A DNA stretch of 64,000 nt from Brassica napus (lineage: Eukaryota > Streptophyta > Magnoliopsida > Brassicales > Brassicaceae): contig NC_063450.1 of the NCBI RefSeq assembly GCF_020379485.1, positions 51,173,374-51,237,373 on the forward strand, read 5' to 3'. The translations under genes were made by a program, and so were the position numbers. The notes under the pieces are model-generated. The model worked only from the letters and a program-made list of their open reading frames with translations. It was not told where the DNA came from and ran no database searches. Positions 1 to 13,400 of this stretch are shown here, in pieces (the stretch's first letter is position 1; every line of letters begins with the position of its first letter).

Positions 1-237
1 AACATTTTTTAAAAATTTGCATGAAAATCTCAAACAAATATTTATTTAATGTGCACTTATTTCAAAAATCCATGCTGGATAACATCAAATCTGTAATCTT
101 GATCCTTAATTAATTTAATAATTAAAGCTTTCGCACACCTACTCTAAAACCCACTATATGAATGTCTGTATGTTACACCTATAAGAAAATCAAAATAATC
201 TGAGAATTATAAACACAAAAACAAAAAGAAAAGAGAA

Positions 238-630
238 ATGGAAAAGTCCTCAAGGTGTTCCTCTACTTTGAAAGATACATGCGAAGCAAACAAAACATCT
301 TTGTGGAAGATAAGGACGGTCTTAACGGAGAAATGTGAAGGTTGGATTTATTTTGATAATAACAGTGATGTTGAGAACTATATTTTAAAAAACTTGAATG
401 AGAAGATTAATAAAGTTAAAAGAGAACCTATAAACATCAAGATCGACGATTACGATATGGGGTGCCAGCACAAGGTAATTTTAGGGTATTATCATAAATC
501 TGACAAATATTATCTTGGGAAGAAGTATTGGAGGATGCAGGAGCTTGATGTTGGAGATGAAGTTGGATTCTTCTACGATCCCATTGCAAAGAATGTGTGT
601 GTCTCTGTGTTGAAACAAGCAAAACCCTGA
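238..630 (+). CDS. small B3-domain (DUF313/REM-like) protein
   Basis: A single-exon open frame of 130 aa. Residues about 20-125 read like a plant B3 DNA-binding domain of the DUF313/REM-related class: a start with LT.KCEGWIYF, a middle with INIKIDDYDMGCQHKVILGY, then a W followed by LDVGDEVGFFYD, the usual 'L..GDEIGF..D' strand, and a short tail ending VCVSVL. Proteins of this class are presumed nuclear DNA-binding factors, and most lack known targets. The frame is complete from ATG to TGA, with a purine-rich AT leader ending aagagaaatgg. The protein is short for the family, so it may be a domain-only member or a 5'-truncated one; no upstream exon is seen. No operon-like context. Family assignment rests on pattern recognition only. 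Confidence 0.7.
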   Translation: MEKSSRCSSTLKDTCEANKTSLWKIRTVLTEKCEGWIYFDNNSDVENYILKNLNEKINKVKREPINIKIDDYDMGCQHKVILGYYHKSDKYYLGKKYWRMQELDVGDEVGFFYDPIAKNVCVSVLKQAKP

Positions 631-1854
631 TAATCAATCAGTACTTGTTTAATTATGCTTAACTATATACATTATGTGGTTTGATTAATGGATACATATA
701 ATTACAAAATTTGGATACTTTTGATGCCGCCTAATTATTCATTAATATAACACCACCTTATAAGGTGTAGAGTGTATAGTTTGTGTTAGCACAAGATGTA
801 TTAAACACATATATAGCCTTTATATTCTTTTTTTGCTTATAATCGTATCCATACGTGTTGTTTCGTTAACTTTCAAGCTACAACGTTTAAAAAATAAGTT
901 TTATCTTTTAAACCATAAAATTATGTTCGGTACTTATTTTGGTCTGAGAATTTCATTACATAAATATTTAGAACTGTGAAAATGTTGATTGAAAATTACT
1001 AAAAATGAACCGGATAGTTTTTGGATCACGGTTCAATATGGTTAGACCGGGTCAAACATGGTTTAATAATTTGGTTTAATATATTTTTAGTGTATAAATT
1101 TAAAAGTAACGTCAGTAAATATGATAGTACATAATTAAAAATATAAATGAATTTAAAACATAAAACATTATAAAAATAAACTAGTGTTTATGTGGATAGT
1201 TTATTGATTTTTGATAATTTTAATGATTTTATCATTTTAATAACTCTGAGATCCATAACCGATTCATGGTTAAACCAATTATTAGATCCAACCTGGCTAT
1301 GTAACTGGTTCATGGTCGAATCTGGTTTAACCATCGGATCAGTACGTTTTTTAAAACACGATAAGGAAATCATTATTAAACTAGATTTTCAAAACGTTTT
1401 ATTAAGGAAATTAATGAACAAGTGGTGTTATCTCTCGGCGAAATTAGCCAGCTTCTCATTTCAAAACGTTTTATATATGTATACGCTTTCTTGAGTCACA
1501 CGCTAGGTTTAGGGTATCATTGTGTATTTAAGATACATCTCCATCGTGTTGTTGCAGGTTGATGTGTGGAGTAAAACAAAAAATCATGTTCTCCAAGCAA
1601 ATCCACAACACAAGTAAGATTTAGTTGCTGTAATCTGTAATCCTCTGTGGGGTTATTATATATACAAGTCAAATGAACATTTCACTCCTGCGACTTAAAC
1701 CTTGTAACGCAAAACAATGAATCAAGAATATTTCTGGAACTTCTGTTAGGATGTTGACTACGATCATTGCTCTCTGTCATTTCTTCTTGGAAAGGTTTGA
1801 TAGAATCTGCAAAAAGTAACAAGGTCAAACGCTTAGCAGAGGCTCTTCTGCTGG
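631..1854. other. intergenic, with degenerate mirrored GGTT/AACC-rich repeat near 1000-1360
   Basis: No gene supported. Around 1025-1080 (ggttcaatatggttagacc, ataatttggtttaa) and 1255-1345 (ttaaaccaattattag, ggtttaaccatcggatc) are sequences that resemble each other in inverted orientation, as in an old fold-back element. Overlapping short open frames on both strands here are low-complexity products of that repeat. The stretch 1550-1854 probably holds the 3' UTR of the minus-strand zinc-finger gene. Confidence 0.35.
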
Positions 1855-3285
1855 TCATAGATGGTTGTTAAGCTCTTCGAAGACTGTTACCTTCTCTTTG
1901 AGCATGCGGAAAGCTTCTTCTCCCATGGCTTCATCCAGTTCCTGAGACATCCACAAACAGTTTTCAATAACAGCCAAAAAGAAGAGGATACATGAAGTGT
2001 GTAGTAGATGAGCTTTTACCTTGAGAGGGTTGGAAGAGCTATCGATACTGGCGATGAGTTTCTGTAGGGCTTCATCCTTTAAAGCTTCTCGGATTTCACT
2101 AGAAGAAGCTGCAAGCAAGTGTCCAATATTAAAAAAAAAAGTCGCCAGTTATTCTATACGAGAGTCAGTTGGAAGAAGATTACCAATAGCCTCGAGCTGT
2201 GTCTTGTCTACAACATACTTTGCTTCCTCTGCAGTTATGGTTATGGGTCTTGCCACTGGAACTTCCTTTGTTGCAGACGCACCTACCAAAACCCCATGTA
2301 AAGTTATCTGTCTTTCCACCTGAAGCTAGCATCACTGGCTACTTTTGAGGTTTTAAAACTCATCCAATGTAGCTAAATGAGAGTTTAAAAGTTTGAAGAG
2401 GCGTACCAGTAGCCTCGAGATGTGTCTTGTCTACAACATGCTTTGCTTCCTCTGCATTTACTGGTATTACCACAGCCATCTGAGCTTCCTTTGTTGCACA
2501 CGCAGCTACAAAACCCAGGCAACGTGGCTCAAACCAAACTTCAATGTCTGATGGTAGCATTCTAGGCTACTTAAGAGGTTTGAAAAGCCATACCGCTACT
2601 ACCACTAGCCTTGGCTTCTGTCTTTTCTACCACATCCACCGAGACTTCCTTTGCTGGAGACGTCGCTACAAGTACCAGATCATGACTCAAATCTAATAAG
2701 CCCATCACAGATATGCAAAACCAAATAAACCAAGAAAGGCTACTGAATCTGAATCAAGAAACAATCAAAATGACTAAAATGCACTAACCAGGCTTTTCGT
2801 CGGTTGAAGAAGGTTTAACACATGGAATCTCTGCATCATTTGGTCAGATTACATAGTTAGAACACACTTCAACATAACCCCCCAAAGTGAATCAAGATTC
2901 CTCAGCTAAAACACATACACATTACACAAAGAGATTTCTTCGATTGGGTTACAATCAACACGCTACACTCATCGAATCATCAATTATAAAGTCCAAGACT
3001 TTAAGTCACAGTTAGAAACTAAACATCAATCAATGAAGCTAACTTAAAGAAAAGAACTTGCCTTTGTGCTTCTTGAAACAACCCACGGAGCAGCTTGCAG
3101 CATTGACACAATAACGAAAGTACTATCAACATGACTTGGTGAAACAAACAAAGACGCAGCTTATAAGGAAGAAGAAGAAGACGAAGAATGGAGAAGACTT
3201 ACTAAGGAACAAGACAACAAGGACACTTGTACTTGGACACGACTATCTCGCAGATTCCGCATGTTTGAGCAGCTCGAGGACTCAT
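1855..3285 (-). CDS. HIT-type zinc-finger protein (ZNHIT3/Hit1-like), 8 exons, 200 aa
   Basis: Exons on the minus strand: 3203-3285, 3062-3093, 2789-2830, 2594-2665, 2407-2505, 2184-2282, 2020-2108 and 1855-1941; the sum is 603 nt. The N-terminus carries a zf-HIT module: C-G-I-C, K-Y-K-C-P-C-C, P-Y-C-S-V-G-C-F-K-K-H-K, then I-P-C, giving the paired Cys/His ligands of the fold. HIT proteins of this type act in box C/D snoRNP and related assembly with R2TP-like chaperones (family knowledge). The C-terminus is a charged helix. Exons 5 and 6 are both 99 nt and encode near-duplicate peptides (xxATKEx..., EEAKxVVDKTxLEAxG), and exon 4 looks like a diverged relative. The donor after exon 2 is GC (AG|GCAAGT), not GT. 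The gene is divergent to the METTL5-like gene, as I recall for At4g28820/At4g28830. Start chosen at the ATG before SPRAAQTCGIC. Confidence 0.85.
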
Positions 3286-3475
3286 CTCTCTCTGTATCTC
3301 TTTCTCACCGAGCAACGCGATTCACGGAAGAGAGAAACCTCATGAGTTTGTTTGTTAACTCTTGAGAGAGCGAGAGAAAGAAAGAAACAGAGTGAGAAAG
3401 GCCTAATGGGCCTAGATTATCGGCCCATAATGATTCTCTTTTTATTTTCCTTTATTTATTTTATTTTTATTGCTT
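3286..3475. promoter_or_regulatory. remaining part of the shared divergent promoter
   Basis: The 190 bp between the zinc-finger start codon and the hAT element contain a GA-rich leader (gagagagcgagagaaagaaag) and two copies of the plant motif GGCCCA/TGGGCC (3407-3413 taatgggcctag and 3421-3428 cggcccata). This motif is common in promoters of ribosome- and translation-linked genes. Together with 4940-4967 on the other side of the element, it would have formed a compact bidirectional promoter of roughly 220 bp before the insertion. Confidence 0.5.
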
Positions 3476-3483
3476 AGTGAATG

Positions 3484-4931
3484 TATAGCTGTCAAATGGT
3501 CCGTCCATGGTCCAAATGGGCATGACCAGTTGGACCATTTCAGTTTTGGGCACTAATGGGCGGTTCATATTGGACAATGGTCCAAACAAATGTCCAAGAC
3601 CAATAGTGACCATGTTCAAATGGGCATGCCCATGGACACCCAATAAAATTTATAATTATTTTTTAATTATTAGTTTAGATCTTATTTCTAAAATTTTGAA
3701 ATTACGTTTTCCCGCCAAAACCAGAAAAATTGTGTTTTCCCGCCAAAACCGAAAATTGCGTTTTCCCGCCAAAATCGAGAAATTACGCTTTCTCACCGAA
3801 ACCAAGAAATTGTGTTTTCCCGCCAAAACCAAGAAATTGTGTTTTCCCGCCAAAACCGAGAAATTGCGTTTTCCCGCCAAAACCGAGAAATTGCGTTTTC
3901 CCACCGAAACCGAGAAATTGTGTTTTCCCGCCAAAACCGAAAATTGTGTTTTCCCGCCAAAACCGAAAAATTGCGTTTTCCCGTCAAAACCGAGAAATTG
4001 CGTTTTCCGCCAAAATCGAGAAATTGCGTTTTCCCGCCAAAACCGAGAAATTGCGTTTTCCCACCGAAACCGAGAAATTGTGTTTTCCAGCCGAAACCGA
4101 GAAATTGCGTTTTCTCGCCAAAACCGAAAATTGCGTTTTTCCGCCAAAACCGAAAAATTGCGTTTTCCCGCCAAAACCGAGAAATTGCGTTTTCCCGCCA
4201 AAACCGAGAAATTGCGTTTTCCCGCCAAAACCGAGAAATTGCGTTTTCCCGCCAAAACCGAGAAATTGTGTTTTCCGCCAAAATCGAGAAATTGCGTTTT
4301 CCCGCTAAAATCGAGAAATGGCGTTTTCCCGCTAAAACCGAGAAATTGCGTTTTCCCGCGAAAACCGAGAAATTGCGTTTTCCCGCCAAAACCGAGAAAT
4401 TGTGTTTTCCCGCCAAAATCGAGAAATTGCGTTTTCCCGCTAAAACCGAGAAATGGTGTTTTCCCGCTAAAACCGAGAAATGGTGTTTTCCCGCTAAAAC
4501 CGAGAAATTGTGTTTTCCCGCGAAAATCGAGAAATTGTGTTTTCCCGCCAAAACCGAGAAATTGTGTTTTCCCGCCAAAATCGAGAAATTGCGTTTTCCC
4601 GCCAAATTAATGAAATACATTTTTCCGTCAAAATTGTGAAATTATGTTTTCCGTCAAAATCGTGAATTTTTTATTTTAACGATAAAACTATTGTTTTGGA
4701 TTAAATTGTAAAGTTATGTTTTCTTTTGTTAAACTCATAAAATAAACTCATAAAAAATATTTTAAGAAGCCCATGGACACCAATTGTACATTTGGTCTTT
4801 ACCCAATTGAACCATGTACCAATTGGTCTTTTGTCCAGTTGGACTATTTATTAATTGGGCACGTCCATAGACCGCCCAAAATAAATTGGACTGGGCTAGC
4901 CCATGGTCAGCCCGCCCAGTTGACACTTCTA
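3484..4931. mobile_element. non-autonomous hAT element, 1,448 bp, perfect 8-bp TSD
   Basis: The element starts TATAGCTGTCAAATGG and ends (reverse complement) TAGAAGTGTCAACTGG; the 16-bp termini match at 12 positions. It is flanked by an exact 8-bp duplication AGTGAATG at 3476-3483 and 4932-4939. The 8-bp TSD and the TAG..TGTCAA terminus are hAT features. Subterminal parts (3500-3640 and 4770-4920) are rich in short inverted motifs such as gtccaattgg, ccatggac and gcccatgg, as transposase-binding subterminal repeats often are. No transposase is encoded; the centre is a minisatellite. It sits between the divergent HIT and METTL5 genes, and its right end is 36 bp before the METTL5 ATG. Confidence 0.88.
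3705..4665. repeat. 27-bp minisatellite (about 35 copies) with E2F-type sites
   Basis: The unit reads gcgttttcccgccaaaaccg plus agaaatt (27 bp), with one-base indels in a few copies and decay at both edges. Nearly every unit holds TTTCCCGCC or TTTCCCGC[TG]; by eye about 18 exact TTTCCCGCC copies. This matches the E2F consensus TTTSSCGC. Because the unit is a multiple of three and lacks stops, long open frames appear on both strands (up to 367 codons). They are a repeat artefact, not genes. Confidence 0.9.
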
Positions 4932-4967
4932 AGTGAATGCAGTCGTTGTGAAGCGCCGGAGGAGAAG

Positions 4968-6205
<1,238 letters not shown>

Positions 6206-9200
6206 ACCGCGGGCGCCATGATTATGTAATGTTTAGCTTTTGAGTTAAAACTGATTATATGTGGAAGGATTTTATGATATGAACTCACAAAACAAAGAGA
6301 ACTTCTTAAAGCTATTGTAGCAGCTCAGCTTGTTATAATCCTAAGCAGTTAAGTTTAGTGATCCCAGATGATCCATACCATGTTAGTATATCAACATCAA
6401 TGGCTTTGGTTCTTCGAAATATAATTGTATTTTTAAGAACATGTCTATGTCAAAAATCAATTTAAGCATGGACTAAATATAGTTAATATACGGAAGTTAA
6501 TTAACAGCTTCATGTCAAACTGCATCTTATGTTCTACAAGCCAAAGATTTGAGTAACAATCTTTTTCGATTTGAACAAACTAATTATAATAATCGAATAA
6601 CTCAAACTAAATTAAAAACAGAAGTGTCCCTTTTGATAGAACATATTCCAGAAAGTCAAAAAAAATCTGAATAAAAAAAATCAAAGACTATACTCATAAA
6701 CTCTGCATTATTTAGTAGATACATTAATTAATAAAAACTAATAACTACTATAATTTTGATTAGTGGCAGGGAACAGCATGGATGCCAAGTTAATTAATTA
6801 ATACAAAATCAGCCAATGTATCAAATCTGTACTATTTAAAAGATTGTTTAAAACTTAATAAGTAATAATCATTCAGAAAGGAGAGAAGAGAAAGTTGGAA
6901 AGGTATTAGACTAATCAGTTTATAAATTCGTGATTAATTAATAATATTTGTATGGTTAATGGCTAATGGCTAATGGCTAATGGTGGAGGAAGCTTCATAG
7001 AACAGATATGAGATACTCCTTGATTTATTCGCTTAAAAGCTTATAAAAGATTCAGGCATCAACGAGTCTCATGATTTAAATATACCTTCACCCACGTGGG
7101 ACGAACAATATAACTGGTAGATGGATATCGCATTAGTCAATGTACATTTTGTTTGAATCAATCAACAACATCGACCAGTCTATGATAAATACGTATATGT
7201 ATCATTTTTGTTATGCATGTGAAGACTGATGTTTACTGAATGTTAGTACAAAACGAAGCTACTTGTCATGAGTGATTTTAATACGCATGGTTCGCTACTT
7301 TTTTCGGTCTGGATGCAAATTTTATTGCAAATGGATCGTCCTTGATGTTGTTCAAAATGGTTCATTACACACATCTGTATAATCTAACAACTTGATGTAT
7401 AAAACGAAGCTCCCACATGTATATATAATTGAGTTATTGGACGGAAGAAACTTACTTTTTTCAATTCGACAGCGCAATAAAACCATCAAGGCATCAACAA
7501 ATAGATGCGAATGAATAATGAATTTAAAGGGAATATATCATAAAACAATACATTATAATTCGTAGACTTATTTATATAAATGATCCCAATCATTTAGGCA
7601 TAACCTTAAAATTAAACCAACATGTCGATAAGCCCATATCCAATGATAGATCACGCAAGACAACTAGCTAGGGATGTCGTTTTAGGTACACATTTTATTT
7701 TATGTTATACTTTGGAAGAGAGAAGGATGACCAAACTCAATTTGCATTTTTCGAACTTTTTTATAGGCATAGTTATTAGGAGATTGTAGAGAATACGACT
7801 TCAATATATTTTTGATTGATAGATTTGTATATACTGTTTCTAAATAAACTATGTATTTTACTTGAACTAGTAATACGAATATTAAATCCGTCAAATAAAC
7901 ACGAATATTTTGAAGTTTGAACTATATAACTCGATTTAGCCAATAATTTTGTGGATATTGTTGTATAAGGTTGCGTTCTATATAAAAGATACAATCTAAG
8001 ATTCCTATGAAAAACAAGATTTATATACCGGTGTGCACCAATAATTAATCTTGACGTAGAATATAGCTTGCTTACAAATGTCTGGTCAACTTTGTGATCA
8101 TTTAAAATTTTAGTAGTACGAGTTTAAATGAAATCAGTGTAATTACTAAACTATAGCTAAATCATACCATACCATACCATTAAATATGTATAATCAGAAG
8201 TGAGCTTTGTAGGCAACTAGATAGAGATGATGACCTTGGAAACTGCGACATCAGCTTCCTGAATCCTGAAGCCCTTGCATGTGGCGAGATGCTCTTCTTT
8301 TGTCAAACACCTCGCTTTTTGTTTTCTTTATTGTTTCCTAAGCTTATACACTAGTATATGGCAGTAGTTTAAAATTGAAACCTTTTTACTTCCACAAGTT
8401 AAATAAGTACGATTTGTATTATAAAAACTTAACTATAAGACCTTTAGATGTGAACACTTGACGCTTATAATATATATATGATGGCTGATCTAAAGCAATA
8501 ATTCAATTAATTTCTTTTTAAAAATAAGGGTTAAACTCGGATCTATTAAAAACACAGATCTGACCTCGGGTGGAAGGTGTAATCCACGGATAGACTTTTT
8601 TTCGAATATTCAAATGAGCCAAAAAACAGTAGCTTATATCTGTGTAGGATGACCAGAAAAATGTGACTTAGTTTCGCAAGAAAAGATTGGATTCTTGATT
8701 GGATTGGATCGTAATTCAACTAATTTTGAACTTCTCGAAATATTTACATGCATGGTATGAGATTGGATTCTTCAATTCGTCGTGTTCGGTGCAATTAAAA
8801 CCATATACAAGCTACTGTATTATTATACGAATTACATTTAACTTTGTAGATTTGCAAGAAAAATAATCGTTCTCATTATTATTCAAACTGTTTAAGTAAT
8901 GTTAAATTCCACTAAACGAATTTCATTGTAGCATTATTTAATAATGTATGTAAACTTTATAATTCATCAACACTTGGTTTAAACAAAACTCCTAACTCGA
9001 ACGTAGTTGAATATCAAAACATGCACATCCGCATTACATTCTGCAAAAGCATAGCTAAAACAAGGTTAGACAAAAAAAATCCCACAAAAGAAAATGCATT
9101 GCATGTATGGAAATCTTCGGATATTTTATTTTTATATAATTGATGTAGTTGTTGAAATTTGAACAGCCAGTTGGTTTTGGTACGTTGTGCATGTGTGTTT

Positions 9201-10098
9201 ATGTGATCAGGGATCTCCTTGTTTAATGAATTAATTTGATCTCCATAGCTGAAGCCAATTTTATTGGATATACCTTATTAGATATCTTTAACTAATTATT
9301 GGTTGAGTATATAATGAAAACATCTAAGCAGTGGATAATTATTTGTGTCAAAAGAATTATTTTTAAGGCCATGCGTCCATGATCCATATGTGATACGTCC
9401 CCTGCTCAAGTACATACTACAAGAGAAAATAATGTTTTTAAATCAATGACAGTTGCGGGAATCATGAAAACATAGAAGCTTGGGGGGTGAGGAATGGGTT
9501 GGGGTTATTAACAGTTTGAAAATAGTTTTTGTTGTAAGATTATTTTCTTACTTCAAAATTGGCAGTGACATCTTGTTACACAATTTTACTTCAAAAACAG
9601 CTGTGATGAAAATGATTACAAAAACGCCGCTTTCCAATCCACTATATAATATTTGCAAATGAAGGTCACATTAAGTCAGTAGTTTATGAGAAATGAAGAA
9701 TTGTTTAGTGGTATTATCCAAGAAAAGAAAGACTATTTGGGTGAAACATAATTAAGATGAAGATATAATAGTAATCTGCATGCTCTATAATTATGTTTAA
9801 AATATACTCTTCATCTTAATTTAATCATTATTCATGCTAATTTATGATTAATTCTACTATTCAAACTTTAGCTTAGTTCTTAATTGTTTGTTACTTCTCT
9901 TTTGTTTGATTCGTTTTAGTTGTTTGATTGCTTGCTTTGCATGTTAGTACTTGTTAAGTTTGAGTCTCTGATTACCTTGTTTAATTGTCCACTTTCATCT
10001 TAAAGAAAAAAATTAAGACTACCAACAACAACAAAAATTGCCTTTAATTTAATCCAATTATAGCCTCAGTTTTATCATATATAAATAAAAAAAACTTA
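6206..10098. other. AT-rich intergenic region, no gene seen
   Basis: About 3.9 kb with only short, stop-rich frames. The first 200 bp are probably the METTL5 3' UTR. Visible minor items: a triple 'aatggctaatggctaatgg' repeat near 6958-6984 and a short (tacca)n run near 8166-8182. No RNA gene or transposon end could be supported. Confidence 0.5.
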
Positions 10099-10464
10099 GG
10101 GGGATGTGTTCAATTTAACATTTGATGTGATTTGATTTTTAATGGAGTTTTAGATGATTTCAATAAGTTGCAGAGATTTAAGTATTTTTGTTAAACTACT
10201 CTAGAATATCATCTAAAACTATGAGATTTGGGTTTTAATCTTTTTAACTAAGAAATTCTACTCAATCACCCTAAAATCACCTGAAAATTTTTAAACTCCA
10301 CAACTTGAAATATTTTCAATAACAGTGGATTTCAGAGTAATTTAAGAAATGTCAAATTCAATAACAGTGGATTTTAATTGAGTTTTTAAAATCCATGTTT
10401 CAATAACAGTGGATTTGTCATTTAAATACAAATCAGCTGAAACTCTCAGTTGAATACATCCCCC
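10099..10464. mobile_element. PIF/Harbinger-type MITE, 366 bp, TTA target duplication
   Basis: Starts GGGGGATGTGTTCAA and ends as the inverted GGGGGATGTATTCAA (14 of 15 match), bordered by TTA at 10096-10098 and 10465-10467. The 3-bp TTA duplication is diagnostic of the PIF/Harbinger superfamily. Inside are three copies of ttcaataacagtggattt near 10316, 10358 and 10398. No coding capacity. Confidence 0.85.
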
Positions 10465-13400
10465 TTAACTTGATTACATCAAATTTTACTTATCAAAACA
10501 TCTTAACCAAAATGAAAATAATATAATTAAGATAAAATGTAAATTAAGGACTGTTCTGTAGAATGAAACTTTATGTTTGATTAGTTGTCAAAGTAATGAA
10601 GAGGATCAATAAGATTTGATTCCGATCGGATTCATATTTTATAAAAAAATACTTTTAAAATAATATGCCAATATTAAAAAAAAACAGAAAGAAAAGGATA
10701 TATAGACAGTGTAATATAGTGTAGCAGCCAGCAGGAGAATGCATGTGGACAAAATCTACGGTAGATATTATTTCATAGTTTTTAAACTAGTCATGGTGTA
10801 TAAATTCTCTCCACTATGCTATGGTTTATGGTAATATGTTATCGGGATATATTAGTGATTTTTATAAGTTTTGTTATTGTTTTACCGTCCAAGTTTAAAT
10901 ATGCGCATGATTTGATATTTGTATCTTTTGTACATTATGTTTTTGACATCTACTCCCGAAAAAACGTGAAGCTAAATTCTCTATAATTTATTTTTGAAAA
11001 TATGATTTCTTTTAAATTCATGTGAAAGACACAAATTCTCATTATCGTTGATCTATCTGATAGCTTCTTGCGAGTTTCTTGGAATAAGGAACCGATTATA
11101 AGGCGAAGATAAGGCCTACTGCAGACGATAGTAGAGACCCACATGGAAATTCACGGACGAGATCGATTAATAAATGTTACGTTCTCATCAATAAGAGATC
11201 TCAAAATCTCTGAGAACACACACTAAACTAACCAACAGTCATGGAATATATTTGTGGCAAGCCATATGACAGTTCATGGTTAGCATAAACTTTACATTCA
11301 TTCAAAAAAAAAAACATTCGTTTGAGTTCTTGCTTTGCTAGCCTTGTAGCAAATTTGATCAATGAATATGATCGACACGCCTTGGACTATCCGAAACGTG
11401 CAACTAGTATATGGAGACTATCTCGTGAGCTCTGTCCACCCTAGACCGAAGCCGAGGACGTTTATCTCAATAATTCGTTTTTAGGCAAAATATGATTACC
11501 ACTCAAAACCTGTAAGTATATTAAACATTGATCACTCAAAATCAAGTTTACTGATAATCCTGCTTATTATAATTAAATTGAAAGTGGCGTCATTACTAAG
11601 AAAGAATATTAACTCGTCAGAATCTGACCTACCAAGTGGCACACACCTGTTCGTTCCTTGTCTTTTTAAAATGAGACCCTTTGCTACTTAATTGTTTATT
11701 TATGGAGTTGTCAAGGCTAGGAGAGATGTTTGGGGGTATCACATGATTCACGACATACCTACAATAATAATAAACTAGGATAATTTAGCTAATATATAAA
11801 TCTATAGTAATTAGTATTATGTTGGGCTAATACTAAATTAGGCTAATTTTAGCTTATACTAACCGATGCTCGTTTTATTTTATGAAGTATCCATAGGCCA
11901 AAAACTCGGCCTCGCTTATAAAGGAGGCTAAGGAGCCAGAACCAGAACTGAATAAAATTTTAAAGGTTATAAAAGGTTAAACAATTAAATTTTTTATGAA
12001 GTATCCATAGTGTAATACTATTAATAAATTATGAAAATTAAATATTTTCTACTATTTTCTAGATATAAATCGAATGGAAAAATCATTTAATTTTGGTGAG
12101 ACCATTCTCAAAGCAAGGACGGCATCGACTATGTCTCTGACTTTTAGTTGGATAATCATAACAGAATTAAAACACGTTTTAAGAGCATAAATTTATTTGC
12201 ATAATGACCTTTTAACTCCCTTATATGGGAAAGACAGCACGGGTGTATAGATGTAGTGTATATAACCGGGACTTTTTCTTGATTTAGATACGTGTGAGTA
12301 TATGATATAGTAGCATTGATTTATTTAAATTTGGTTAAAGTACTTCTTAACAAATAAAGTATATGATATAGTAGCATTTTTAATAAATTATTAGGCTTGG
12401 CGTACACTAAATAAAAATTCGATATAAGAATATAAGATAGTGATAATTTTTTCTGATCAACTTATAAGATAGTGATCATTAGATCAGATTTACATTATTC
12501 AGTTTACTGTATTATTTAATTTACATTAGTTGCGAATCGATACATGGAGTTAGAAAAAACTATAAAATGTAAATTTGCGAAGAAATCAAATTTGTGAATG
12601 TACACACGTGTCTTTTACAAGAAGCTTTTTTTTATAGAAAAGTACATTTGAATCTGTAATATGAATATGACTTTGATATGTATTATATTACATTCAAGTC
12701 GTTTTACGTTATATTATATAGTTCCATTGTTTTCCTTTTCCAGCTTTTTTTGTTGTATGTCCCTTACAGAAGCCTTTAGATATATTACATCCCATAAAGG
12801 TAAAACAAGAATCATAAAGTTATTTTTATCTCATTGATCTCCCAACAAAATCTTCTTTCTTTTTTTTGACAACCAGCAAAGTTATTGACAGATACATGAT
12901 TTATTATTATAAATATAATAACAAAGTGTTAATATAATAAAACAAGTATACTTTGAGAAAGTTGTGAATCACAGCCCATAAAGCGGCAGAAGGAAAACAA
13001 AAACAAAACAAAAATACTACACAAATGCCCAAGCCTCAAGCTATTTTACTGATAATTTTTTGGTACATTGTTGATTTTAATTAGATTAGTATCTCTAAAA
13101 TAACTCGAGAAAATTTTGAAATTGTGATTCTAATTTTATTATTAAATAGTGATATCAATTTATCATGAGGACATAATAAAAATACCATTTTTCAAAAAAA
13201 GTATTATTTTAAATTTTTTAGCATTTTAATATTAATTAAAAATTAACTATTTGATAAAAAATTCAATTAATTTTATGTTATCATTTTCTTCATCTGACAT
13301 GAATGTCGATAACATTATGATCTATGTAAGCGTATTTTATGTGTGTTGTCATAAAACCATACTGTAAAGTTACATATATACTAGAAATAGTTATAACCTT

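Noticed and set aside
1188..1494. Overlapping 100- and 61-codon frames
   Set aside because: Located in a degenerate inverted repeat, with no domain and the two strands overlapping.
3507..4639. Long repetitive proteins (192-367 codons) on both strands
   Set aside because: They arise from a stop-free 27-bp minisatellite inside a transposon; overlapping frames on both strands encode only the repeat.
9480..9662. 60-codon frame
   Set aside because: No similarity or start context; expected by chance in AT-rich DNA.
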